Part shown: piece by piece, positions 6,422-13,552 of the stretch
How the letters are laid out: each line of letters starts with the position of its first letter
How positions within the stretch are numbered: position 1 is the stretch's first letter
Source: a virus
Strand: one strand, 5' to 3'
Length of the DNA: 60,152 nt
IMG/VR virus record: IMGVR_UViG_3300044631_002033
Location: 1-60,152 of that record
Position numbers and translations under genes: made by a program
Notes under the pieces: generated by a model
Databases searched by the model: none
What the model was told of the DNA's origin: nothing
What the model saw: the letters and a program-made list of their open reading frames with translations, nothing else

Positions 6422-6729
6422 CAATCTCTTCTCATATCATCATCAGTTCTAAAAAAATCTGCGATATCATCTGCACCATCGAACCTTGTACGGTGCTCTG
6501 ATGGGTCAGGATGCCCTAAATCCATAATATTTAAAAATTCATCCAGACTTCCTTCTTTCATATTGGGATTTGATGCCTTTCGTCTTGCCTGACGGAGTAT
6601 TGTAGCGGCAGAACGATTTGCTTTCGCAAGTTTTTCTGCCCAGATCATATCTTCTAAACTCACCTCATCGCCTGTTGCAATCCTATCACAGATTGCTTCA
6701 AGACGCAGGCGATATTGTGTAGAGAGCAT
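6421..6729 (-). CDS. Conserved T4-like cyanophage protein (102 aa)
   Basis: The sequence (MLSTQYRLRLEAICDRI, LEDMIWAEKLAKANRSAATI, HRTRFDGADDIADFF) matches from memory a protein widely conserved in marine T4-like cyanophages near UvsW, always hypothetical. Helical N-terminus and an acidic C-terminal motif. Function unknown. It leads a three-gene coupled set (5637-6729) and is about 20 bases after gene 6750-6980. Confidence 0.75.
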   Translation of the reverse strand: MLSTQYRLRLEAICDRIATGDEVSLEDMIWAEKLAKANRSAATILRQARRKASNPNMKEGSLDEFLNIMDLGHPDPSEHRTRFDGADDIADFFRTDDDMRRD

Positions 6730-6749
6730 AAGAATTACCAGATGTAGTG

Positions 6750-6980
6750 TTATTTATTTTTATATTCGTCCATTAACTCTTTTGCAAGTTTCATAGAACG
6801 GCGATGCATTGAATATTTTGCCCATGGAGTTGTGGGATTGTGAATTAACCACCATTGAAAAATCAAACACTTATTCTTGATAATTATTGTAAGGTAATAA
6901 AAGGCAGTAGCGACACTATCATCCGTTGCGATGAAGTATGCTACTACCACAAATACAATAAACCAAGCGTAATAGGTCAT
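6750..6980 (-). CDS. Conserved cyanophage membrane protein (76 aa)
   Basis: MTYYAWFIVFVVVAYFIATDDS is one transmembrane segment (residues 4-19), followed by a second mildly hydrophobic part (TAFYYLTIIIKN), then the typical WWLIHNPTTPWAKY and a basic tail. I recognise the pattern from T4-like cyanophages, where it is always of unknown function. Its stop codon lies in AATAAATA (6751-6758). Confidence 0.75.
   Translation of the reverse strand: MTYYAWFIVFVVVAYFIATDDSVATAFYYLTIIIKNKCLIFQWWLIHNPTTPWAKYSMHRRSMKLAKELMDEYKNK
6751..6758 (-). promoter_or_regulatory. Late promoter candidate AATAAATA
   Basis: Matches NATAAATA, about 22 bases before the start of the gene at 6729, and overlaps the stop codon of the upstream gene. 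Confidence 0.5.
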
Positions 6981-7147
6981 CGTCTTATTGTTTTTAGATA
7001 TTCTAACACATGCTCACGAACCGACATGAGTTCATTGTAACATTTTTGGTTATGAGCACATTGACGAAGTTCATGGTCTGGTTTGTGTACGCTCTCAATA
7101 AACAGATCGAGACCACGATTCCACTTAACGTCAGGTGATTCTTCCAT
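6977..7147 (-). CDS. Small hypothetical protein (56 aa)
   Basis: The 57-codon frame reads MEESPDVKWNRGLDLFIES, then DHELRQCAHNQKCYNEL and ends EYLKTIRR. It overlaps the membrane protein gene by ATGA (6977-6980), good evidence of a real coupled gene. Function unknown. Confidence 0.65.
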   Translation of the reverse strand: MEESPDVKWNRGLDLFIESVHKPDHELRQCAHNQKCYNELMSVREHVLEYLKTIRR

Positions 7148-7179
7148 AATCAGTTCTGTAGTTATACTATTTAACGTGT

Positions 7180-7401
7180 TTAAAGAAACTTGTCTAAACT
7201 GGAAACCGATGCTCCTTTTGCGGACTTTTGAATGTAGGTTTTTGCGGACTTATAGTTGTTTGTAATGTGAACTTGCTGTCCATTATGGAGAATAATAAAT
7301 TTTTTACCCCAAGAAACTGCTGCCCACATTCCATCCTTGGTCACATAACCGTTTGGATCTCCTGGTTTGGGATTGAGAATACCTTCGTTTTGAGTGTTCA
7401 T
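7180..7401 (-). CDS. Hypothetical protein (73 aa)
   Basis: Unrecognised. Starts MNTQNEGILNPKPGDPNGYV, beta-rich centre (MWAAVSWGKKFIILHNGQQV) and a basic/serine end. ATGA overlap with the gene upstream of it. Confidence 0.65.
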   Translation of the reverse strand: MNTQNEGILNPKPGDPNGYVTKDGMWAAVSWGKKFIILHNGQQVHITNNYKSAKTYIQKSAKGASVSSLDKFL

Positions 7402-7541
7402 AGAAAGGTAGCAGTGGCACTGATGATGCGAGCATTTGGATGTTGTGCAGAAGCAACTTGCTTTGCTTCTTGAATATTATTGGCGTAACATTCAAACCAC
7501 CAAGTTTGACCGCCGACATAGAGTTGAACTTTGTACTTCAT
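7398..7541 (-). CDS. Small conserved cyanophage protein next to UvsW (47 aa)
   Basis: The frame reads MKYKVQLYVGGQTWWFECYA, then NNIQEAKQVASAQHPNARI. Short proteins of this pattern (MKYKVQLYVGG ... A ... NP.A.V) are common in T4-like cyanophages. It lies five bases after the helicase stop and overlaps the next gene by ATGA, so it is co-transcribed with uvsW. Confidence 0.7.
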   Translation of the reverse strand: MKYKVQLYVGGQTWWFECYANNIQEAKQVASAQHPNARIISATATFL

Positions 7542-7546
7542 TGGAA

Positions 7547-8782
7547 TTAACGCTTAACGACAGAGATTGCAGGTTGACCTTGGTTGAACACGGTGTCCAC
7601 CACCGCTTGCACCTTCCTAGCGGTGCTGATGCCCACAGAAGAGTAGACAGGGATGCAGACCAACCCAAAGGACTTGGTGTAGGTTTCAACGGCACCAGGG
7701 GCGATCCTGCCGCTGCTGAGACCCTCTGCGTCGTCCTTGTGCAGACGGATCACCCGCCCGATGGTCTGAGAGATGCCGATGTAATCCATAGAGCGCATAA
7801 ACAGAACTGCCTCCAGACCAGACACATTGATGCCTTCAGACAGAATGCTGTGATGAAGAACAACAAACTTCTTAGAGTCATCCTTGCCCCAGGCAGAGAG
7901 AGTGTCAAAGAACACCTCGCGATTGACCTTACGACCATCGATCACGGCACCAGTCTTGGAAGTGATATACATCCAAGAGAATCCACGGTTTTCCAGTTGC
8001 TTACAGAAATCAGTTTGAGAAACCAGATTCTGAATCTGTTTGGTTGCCTTGGAGCAGATAAGAACCTTACCCACCTCCTGAGCATCGATGGTTTGAATCA
8101 GGTTCTCACAGTCAACATCAGCAACAATCTGACCCTTACTCAACATCTCAAACTGCTGCACAACAACCTTAGGGGGCACAATGAAACCACCCTCAACAAG
8201 TTCAGGGGCAGGGACATTACAAATCACCTGACCATATACTGCACCATCATTCATCCCAGGTTTGGAAATAGTGGCAGAATGCTTAGGAGTAGCAGTGAAG
8301 AAATAGCAGCGGTCAGCAGTAGAAGCGAAGTGCTCCGTAGCAGGGAAAAAGTGACGTTGAACACTGTTATGTGCCTCATCAAAGTAAATGGTGTCAACCT
8401 TAAGGTCTGCCTGCTGCAGACGCTGCAGAGAGTTATAGGTAGTGAAGATCAGTTGATGCTTATAAGCACGACGAGACCAGTTATGAATCTCATTGGGGCG
8501 AGTCGTGCTAAAATGATGTGTCTCTCCCGAGTGCAAATGTGCAACAGAAGCATTGGTAATAAACTCCAAAAACTCAGAAGACAATTGCTCAGCCAAAAGA
8601 ATTCTTGGGCAAACAATGACGATTGTTTGTGCTTGAGATTGAGAAAACTGACGAATAGCATCAAAAATCATTACAAGGGTCTTACCGCCGCCAGTGGGGA
8701 TAATGACCTGCCCCTTGCGGTGCTGCAGCAGGGCATCCAGAGCACGTTGCTGGTGAGGTCGGAGTTGAATCACAGGTCTCAT
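7547..8782 (-). CDS. uvsW: UvsW-like DEAH-box helicase
   Basis: Superfamily 2 helicase that in T4 unwinds R-loops and branched DNA, shutting down origin-dependent replication and driving recombination-dependent replication. Visible motifs: Q-like LRPHQQRALDALL, Walker A PTGGGKT (about residue 30), motif II DEAH, motif III TATP, motif V SEGINVSGL and motif VI QTIGRVIR. At 411 aa it lacks the N-terminal domain of T4 UvsW (about 500 aa) and starts almost at the helicase core. I start at 8782 (MRPVIQLRPHQQ), since the longer frame would begin upstream of the -10 box. The predicted leader is only 7-8 bases with no Shine-Dalgarno. Confidence 0.85.
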   Translation of the reverse strand: MRPVIQLRPHQQRALDALLQHRKGQVIIPTGGGKTLVMIFDAIRQFSQSQAQTIVIVCPRILLAEQLSSEFLEFITNASVAHLHSGETHHFSTTRPNEIHNWSRRAYKHQLIFTTYNSLQRLQQADLKVDTIYFDEAHNSVQRHFFPATEHFASTADRCYFFTATPKHSATISKPGMNDGAVYGQVICNVPAPELVEGGFIVPPKVVVQQFEMLSKGQIVADVDCENLIQTIDAQEVGKVLICSKATKQIQNLVSQTDFCKQLENRGFSWMYITSKTGAVIDGRKVNREVFFDTLSAWGKDDSKKFVVLHHSILSEGINVSGLEAVLFMRSMDYIGISQTIGRVIRLHKDDAEGLSSGRIAPGAVETYTKSFGLVCIPVYSSVGISTARKVQAVVDTVFNQGQPAISVVKR

Positions 8783-8787
8783 CGCGT

Positions 8788-8853
8788 ATGAACTTATTAT
8801 AGCAGCAAAAAGGGGTCTCATGCGGAACCCTGTGTGACGGTTCTTAAAGTGTC
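8788..8853 (-). promoter_or_regulatory. Promoter/stem-loop cassette, copy 3 (uvsW)
   Basis: Minus strand: GACACTTTAAGAACC (diverged element, 8853-8828), GGGT...ACCC stem, CCCCTTTTTGC, TATAAT (8801-8796), AAGT, TCATACGC. It aligns end to end with the copy at 2539-2602. The -10 box lies just 14 bases from the uvsW ATG. Confidence 0.65.
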
Positions 8854-8930
8854 ACTATAAAAGATCAGATCCTCATCTCCAACCCAGACAAAGGTAGTCT
8901 ACATGGATTTTATGGGTATGTCAACTTTGT

Positions 8931-8938
8931 GGTATAAT
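8931..8938 (+). promoter_or_regulatory. Extended -10 promoter of the plus-strand oxygenase
   Basis: TTGTGGTATAATG contains TG-N-TATAAT, an extended -10 box (TATAAT at 8933-8938). No clear -35 box. It is 29 bases before the ATG at 8967. Confidence 0.55.
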
Positions 8939-8966
8939 GTAAAAAATCCAAGATTTATCAACTCCA

Positions 8967-9641
8967 ATGCAAAATAATTTATTTCCAATAACGATCATCG
9001 ATAATTTTTATTCAAACCCAGATGAAGTTAGACAAATAGCTTTGGAGCAAGAATATATGCCAAGTGAAAAGGGATCTTGGCCTGGAGAAAGAAGTATTAA
9101 AAACTTAGATGATATTGATGAAAAATTATTTTTATTCTTTTCTAAAAGTATTTTGAGTTTATTTTATCCACCAGAATATCGAATAGGATTTGATATAGTG
9201 TCTTGCTTTCAAAAAGTATCACCAAGACATGAAGAAAAATATCATCCAAAAAATATGGGATGGATACACAATGATGGTTGTTTATTTGGTGGATTGATTT
9301 ATTTGACAGAAAATCCAGAAAAAGATACAGGAACTTCTATTTACACCGAAAAAAATACATATTTTAGATATGAAATGGAAGATTCTATGGTAATGAGAAA
9401 TGATTACTTAAAAAAATCCAATATAGATGATGAAAAATATTCAGAAGTACATAAAAAAACTTTTGAAGGTTATGATGAAACAGTTAAAATAGAAAATCTT
9501 TATAATCGTTGCATTCTATTTGGGGGAAATAATCATCATGCAGCACAAACTTTTGGCACTAAAGAGCGTTTAACTCAAGTATTTTTCTGTTACAGAATAG
9601 ACTCTGAGTGGCAATATCCTTTTTGTAGAAATATTTTTTAA
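8967..9641 (+). CDS. 2OG-Fe(II) oxygenase-like protein (DUF6445 type)
   Basis: Likely a non-haem iron, 2-oxoglutarate-dependent dioxygenase. The iron-binding pattern is visible: WIHNDGCLFGGLIYL (His-x-Asp), then GTSIYTEK, and the distal His in GGNNHHAAQTF followed by the 2OG-binding Arg in KERLTQVFF. The start region (TIIDNFYSNPDEVRQIAL) is typical of the family. Substrate unknown; phage members may hydroxylate virion proteins or modify nucleotides. It is the only plus-strand gene in the left half, AT-rich, with its own promoter; its stop overlaps that of the next, converging oxygenase gene. It may be a recent arrival. Confidence 0.75.
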   Translation: MQNNLFPITIIDNFYSNPDEVRQIALEQEYMPSEKGSWPGERSIKNLDDIDEKLFLFFSKSILSLFYPPEYRIGFDIVSCFQKVSPRHEEKYHPKNMGWIHNDGCLFGGLIYLTENPEKDTGTSIYTEKNTYFRYEMEDSMVMRNDYLKKSNIDDEKYSEVHKKTFEGYDETVKIENLYNRCILFGGNNHHAAQTFGTKERLTQVFFCYRIDSEWQYPFCRNIF

Positions 9642-10198
9642 CGTGGTAAAATATTAATATTAAAAGATACTATTTTTCTTTCATGTTCTGACGTATTTCT
9701 ATGCGTAAAATGGGATATCATTGATGGAAATAAAATTAAAGATCCTTCTTTTATATCCCTTAGAGATACAATTTCTAAAGAACCATCAAAAACATCAACA
9801 TGTGGAGATACAAAATTTACAGGTTTATGATAATTTTCATTATAATCTAAGTAGCATATACCACTAACTCCTATTCCATGATTATGAATATTATGGTTCA
9901 TTCCTGTTTTTTCTATTTGAAACCAACTATTTTCTACTGAAAAAGATGGAAAACTAAAATTACTTTGATAAATTTTTAGTTCTTCTGAGAAAATATTTTC
10001 TATATCTTTGTTTAATTTTCCATTTAAACCATAATTGTTGTTTTCACAATAAGTTGTCATAACATTTGCAGAAGATTCAAATTCATATGATTTCATTAAT
10101 TCATTTAATTTTTCCTTTTTACTCTTCCAATTTTCGCAAATAATATGGAAAATTGGAACACTAAAAATACCTATTATCTCTGGATTATTATTTGTCAT
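9638..10198 (-). CDS. 2OG-Fe(II) oxygenase (second, unrelated type)
   Basis: Matches the short cyanophage/marine 2OG-Fe(II) oxygenase family: EIIGIFSVPIFHI at the start, SWFQIEKTGMNHNIHNHG (metal His/Asn region), SGICYLDY, then FPSMISHFTHRNTS and ERKIVSFNI (distal His and 2OG-binding Arg). 186 aa. I start at MTNNNPEII (10198); two other in-frame ATGs (10210, 10219) overlap the upstream gene more deeply. It follows a zinc-binding gene and the fibre genes. A role in hydroxylating virion proteins is possible but unproven. Confidence 0.75.
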   Translation of the reverse strand: MTNNNPEIIGIFSVPIFHIICENWKSKKEKLNELMKSYEFESSANVMTTYCENNNYGLNGKLNKDIENIFSEELKIYQSNFSFPSFSVENSWFQIEKTGMNHNIHNHGIGVSGICYLDYNENYHKPVNFVSPHVDVFDGSLEIVSLRDIKEGSLILFPSMISHFTHRNTSEHERKIVSFNINILPR

Positions 10199-10535
10199 CT
10201 TTTTTTTCATCCATATCATTTAGAATATTGTTAAAAACTTCTTCCCATTCTTTGTCATCAAAACTCCATTTATTTAATGGGCAACTTTCTAGAACAAATT
10301 TTGCCTTTACTGATAAAAAACAACCACATTCGTAACAACGATTTTGAGAATTGTCGTATCTATCACATCCTTTACAAGTTTCTATTCTTTTATTGTAAAT
10401 ATTATCAGAGGCAATAAGGGTTTTATTTTCTTCATTATCATTATTTTGCAAATACTGAAGAAAATTGAGAGAAAATTTTGCTAGATTTTTTCCTTGCTGT
10501 AGTAATGATGGATATTTTTTATTTTCCATGGTCAT
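10188..10535 (-). CDS. Zinc-binding, CxxC-rich small protein (115 aa)
   Basis: Residues 50-92 hold RIETCKGCDRYD, RCYECGCFLSVKAKF and ESCPLNKW: five or six cysteines arranged as in a zinc-ribbon family that occurs next to fibre and oxygenase genes in T4-like cyanophages. No catalytic function is known to me. The C-terminus is acidic. An alternative start is at 10529. A late-like AATAAATA (10558-10565) lies 23 bases upstream. Confidence 0.7.
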   Translation of the reverse strand: MTMENKKYPSLLQQGKNLAKFSLNFLQYLQNNDNEENKTLIASDNIYNKRIETCKGCDRYDNSQNRCYECGCFLSVKAKFVLESCPLNKWSFDDKEWEEVFNNILNDMDEKKDDK

Positions 10536-10557
10536 AACATAATTTAATTCTTGAAGG

Positions 10558-10565
10558 TATTTATT
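10558..10565 (-). promoter_or_regulatory. Late promoter candidate AATAAATA
   Basis: NATAAATA followed by CCTTCAAG, 23 bases before the ATG at 10535; overlaps the stop of the upstream fibre gene. Confidence 0.55.
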
Positions 10566-11649
10566 ATTGGTATAAACCCCTGATAGTGCTACTATTTATT
10601 GATCCTGTCACAGTGTAGTTAGAACCAGAAACTGCTCTTCCTGCTGTTCCACCTGATCCTGAATTTGTGGTGACTCCTCCAGGTGATCCCCAGTCTCCAC
10701 CATTACCACCAGTCTCTCCAGTATTTCCTGTACCACCATAAGAAGGACATCCACCTTGAGTTCCTCCTGCCCCTCCTGCCCCATTAGTTCTTGCCTGATT
10801 ATATCCTTGACCAAATCCACCATCTCCTCCTGCACCACCTGGAGCGCCTCCAACTGCATAAGGAGTTGTTACTGTAATAACTCTTTCACATAGAGATTTT
10901 CTAAATTGACCTCTCCAATCACATCGACCTTCCCTTTGATAACAATCAATACGATACCATCCAGGATCACAATCGGGGCAACTTCTACACCTATTACCTG
11001 TTGTATATCTTTGCGTAGCTGTACTGTAACTATAACAAGTTCCAGAAGATCCAGATGAACCAGTTGAACCCTTTTCTCCACCGCCTCCACCACCGTAAAT
11101 ATTTGCGGTATTTCTTAAAAATAAAACTATATTATTTCCACCAGAAGAATTAATATAAAGAGCATTCCCACCATTACCACCACTAATGGTAGTAGAAGTT
11201 CCATTAGATCCACCTGCCCCATAAATTCCACCAGAAACATCAACAGTCAAATTATAAGTAGTTGCATCAAAAGAAGCAGCATACAAAGATATTGAATTAG
11301 ATCCACATGTTCCATTCATAAATATCCATTTTCTAATATTTTTATTCAAATTACTATTCCAAGTTTGAGCACTAATATTAAAATTAATATCAGTTCCAGT
11401 TTGTGTGATATAATAATACTTAATACTATTACGAAATTGTGATAATTTTAAATTTGTACTTGATGAAATATCAGAATTTTCTGTAGCATCAGGAACAATT
11501 GGATTTGTATTCGTTGTAGATGTATTTTTTCTCAATTCTGATGCACTAATAGAACCGGAAGCAGATTCCTTGAAATTTAATCTTAAAGAACTGAAGGAAA
11601 TAGAACCTGAGGAATAATAGGGTCCTGCTTTTGTTACTGTTGCTGTCAT
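10564..11649 (-). CDS. Glycine-rich fibre/adhesin with a cysteine-rich insert (361 aa)
   Basis: The N-terminal 75 residues (GSISFSSLRLNFKES ... STNLKLSQFRNS) resemble a module seen at the start of many cyanophage tail proteins. The middle is a beta-rich, jelly-roll-like region. From residue 140 on the chain is dominated by Gly-rich loops (IYGGGGGGEKG, GGAPGGAGGDGGFGQG), like the receptor-binding tips of some T4-type adhesins. Residues 205-254 carry seven cysteines (NRCRSCPDCDPGWYRIDC and on), an unusual insert for a virion protein. Ten bases after the next fibre gene; likely co-transcribed late. Confidence 0.7.
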   Translation of the reverse strand: MTATVTKAGPYYSSGSISFSSLRLNFKESASGSISASELRKNTSTTNTNPIVPDATENSDISSSTNLKLSQFRNSIKYYYITQTGTDINFNISAQTWNSNLNKNIRKWIFMNGTCGSNSISLYAASFDATTYNLTVDVSGGIYGAGGSNGTSTTISGGNGGNALYINSSGGNNIVLFLRNTANIYGGGGGGEKGSTGSSGSSGTCYSYSTATQRYTTGNRCRSCPDCDPGWYRIDCYQREGRCDWRGQFRKSLCERVITVTTPYAVGGAPGGAGGDGGFGQGYNQARTNGAGGAGGTQGGCPSYGGTGNTGETGGNGGDWGSPGGVTTNSGSGGTAGRAVSGSNYTVTGSINSSTIRGLYQ

Positions 11650-11658
11650 TTTTTATCC

Positions 11659-13536
11659 TCAATATAAATTTTGCCAACCAAATGTAACTCCATTATCAGT
11701 ACTTCCATATCCTTGGTGTTTTTTTGTAGTTGAATTGTATATAATTGCACCCTCAATAGTACCACCAATACCAGTATTGTTAGATAATTGATTTCTATTT
11801 GCAGTTGTTATTGTTGGTACTATAAAGTAACCACTTACGGTCGCGGCAGAACCTACTCGACCAAAATCCAAAATCGATCTTGAAAAATCTGTATTAAATC
11901 CAATAGTACTATCTCCATATAGAGAAATTCCACCACCATAAACTGAAATAAACTTATCCCAAAATTGAACTCCAGATGAAAAACTTGACAATGGATCAAC
12001 ATAAATTGAAGTTGTACCTACCCCAACAGAATCCACTAATAATGTACCACCTTGCACATCTAGTTGAACATTTGCAACAGTTGTTCCTATTCCAATACGA
12101 TTTACTAGTAATGTACCATCTCTGGCATCAATTTCTGCTAATGGGTTTGCGGTATTAATCCCAATTTGTACTATAGATAAAATTCGAGATGATTTTATGT
12201 CATTAAATGTAGAAATTCCTGAGGAATTATTTAAGTTTACGTTTGTTAAAACTGGTGGTAAAGTAAGACTTCCAGCAGTTAAGTTTCCATTAATAGTTAC
12301 ATTACTTCCAAAATTAGCGTTACCTGTAACAGTAGATGTACCAACAACGTGCAGCTTGTTTGTTGGATTTGTAATTCCTATGCCAAAATTGCCATTATAA
12401 GTTAGTGAAACTAGTTCGGCATTTGACTGACCATACAACCAAGCAAATCTACCAGTTCCTACGCCAGCAGGACCAGCGTGTAGATATGTATTAATATTTC
12501 CAGTGTCATTATTAACAATATCAAAAGTCTTTGATTCATTTCCAAATCTCAATACTGCGGTACTTTTACCAACACCAACAGATTGACCAATGCTAATTCT
12601 TGCTTGTGAAGTATCACTAATAACTTCTACAAGAGTATTATCAGATTTTCTGATTTGAAGTTCTGATGTTGGTGCTGCGGTTCCAACACCAATTCTTCCA
12701 GATTCTAATGCGGCAAATGCAGTTCCACCAGTTCCAACATGAAGTAACTTGGAAATTGTTGTGATACCTGATGGAAATGCATTAACTTCAATACTATCAG
12801 CAATAATCTTCGTTGCAGTTACAACACCAACAGTAATATTTGGAGTTCCTGTGAGTGATTGTGCAGTAGTTGCAGTGCCAGTTACATTGCCTACGACATT
12901 ACCACTAAATCCAGAAGTCGCGGTTATGACTCCAGAAACATTGATATTTGATGGAAGTATTGAGTTTGATAAAGTTCCTGAAGAAATATTCGAAGCATTA
13001 ATTTGAGTAATTCCAATACCAGAACCAACAAAAGAAGAAGCAGTTATAATTCCCGTTAATTTGATATCGCCAGTAGAGTTAATACCTACACCAGATACTG
13101 TGTCCGGATTTCCTCCCACTTGAAGGAAATAATTGGGCATTGTATTAGCAATACCGACCGTTCCGGCAGCATATATGCTCGAATATCCAGTTCCAGTATT
13201 TACATCAACCCATTGTGAAGTTGGAATATTAGTTAGCCCTTTACCATCACCATAGTAAGTTACAATTCCAGAAGATGCCGTTACAATACCAGAACTAATT
13301 CTAACAGTTCCGTCTGTTAAAGTTGTAAATGTTCCAACTCCAGTAACCTGCAAATTAGGAGTACTTACCCTTGAAGCAGTAACTAATCCAACAACTTTAA
13401 CATTACCTCGAACATCCAAGAACTCAGTGGGAATTGAAGTTCCAATTCCCACCAGACCATTAGCGTTTACGATAAAGTTATCATCGTCAACCTGAACACC
13501 ATTCCTAAGGTTAAATGACTTTCTATAATTTGCCAT
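11659..13536 (-). CDS. Tail-fibre-like structural protein with GIGT repeats (625 aa)
   Basis: Starts MANYRKSFNLRNGVQVDDDNF, a signature of cyanophage structural proteins. The body repeats short beta units of the type LVGIGTSIPTEFLDVRGN and GVVTATKIIAD (many V-G-I-G-T and S-G-I-V-T motifs), as in beta-helical or beta-prism fibre shafts. The end (GAIIYNSTTKKHQGYGS, GVTFGWQNLY) is a common fibre tip motif. No enzymatic motif. Lies between two other fibre genes; likely part of the host-recognition apparatus. Confidence 0.75.
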   Translation of the reverse strand: MANYRKSFNLRNGVQVDDDNFIVNANGLVGIGTSIPTEFLDVRGNVKVVGLVTASRVSTPNLQVTGVGTFTTLTDGTVRISSGIVTASSGIVTYYGDGKGLTNIPTSQWVDVNTGTGYSSIYAAGTVGIANTMPNYFLQVGGNPDTVSGVGINSTGDIKLTGIITASSFVGSGIGITQINASNISSGTLSNSILPSNINVSGVITATSGFSGNVVGNVTGTATTAQSLTGTPNITVGVVTATKIIADSIEVNAFPSGITTISKLLHVGTGGTAFAALESGRIGVGTAAPTSELQIRKSDNTLVEVISDTSQARISIGQSVGVGKSTAVLRFGNESKTFDIVNNDTGNINTYLHAGPAGVGTGRFAWLYGQSNAELVSLTYNGNFGIGITNPTNKLHVVGTSTVTGNANFGSNVTINGNLTAGSLTLPPVLTNVNLNNSSGISTFNDIKSSRILSIVQIGINTANPLAEIDARDGTLLVNRIGIGTTVANVQLDVQGGTLLVDSVGVGTTSIYVDPLSSFSSGVQFWDKFISVYGGGISLYGDSTIGFNTDFSRSILDFGRVGSAATVSGYFIVPTITTANRNQLSNNTGIGGTIEGAIIYNSTTKKHQGYGSTDNGVTFGWQNLY

Positions 13537-13552
13537 CTTATATGGTTTCTAG

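Noticed and set aside
7436-8791. A 451-codon open frame on the plus strand
   Set aside because: It is the exact antisense of the uvsW helicase, has no recognisable protein features and no upstream translation signal.
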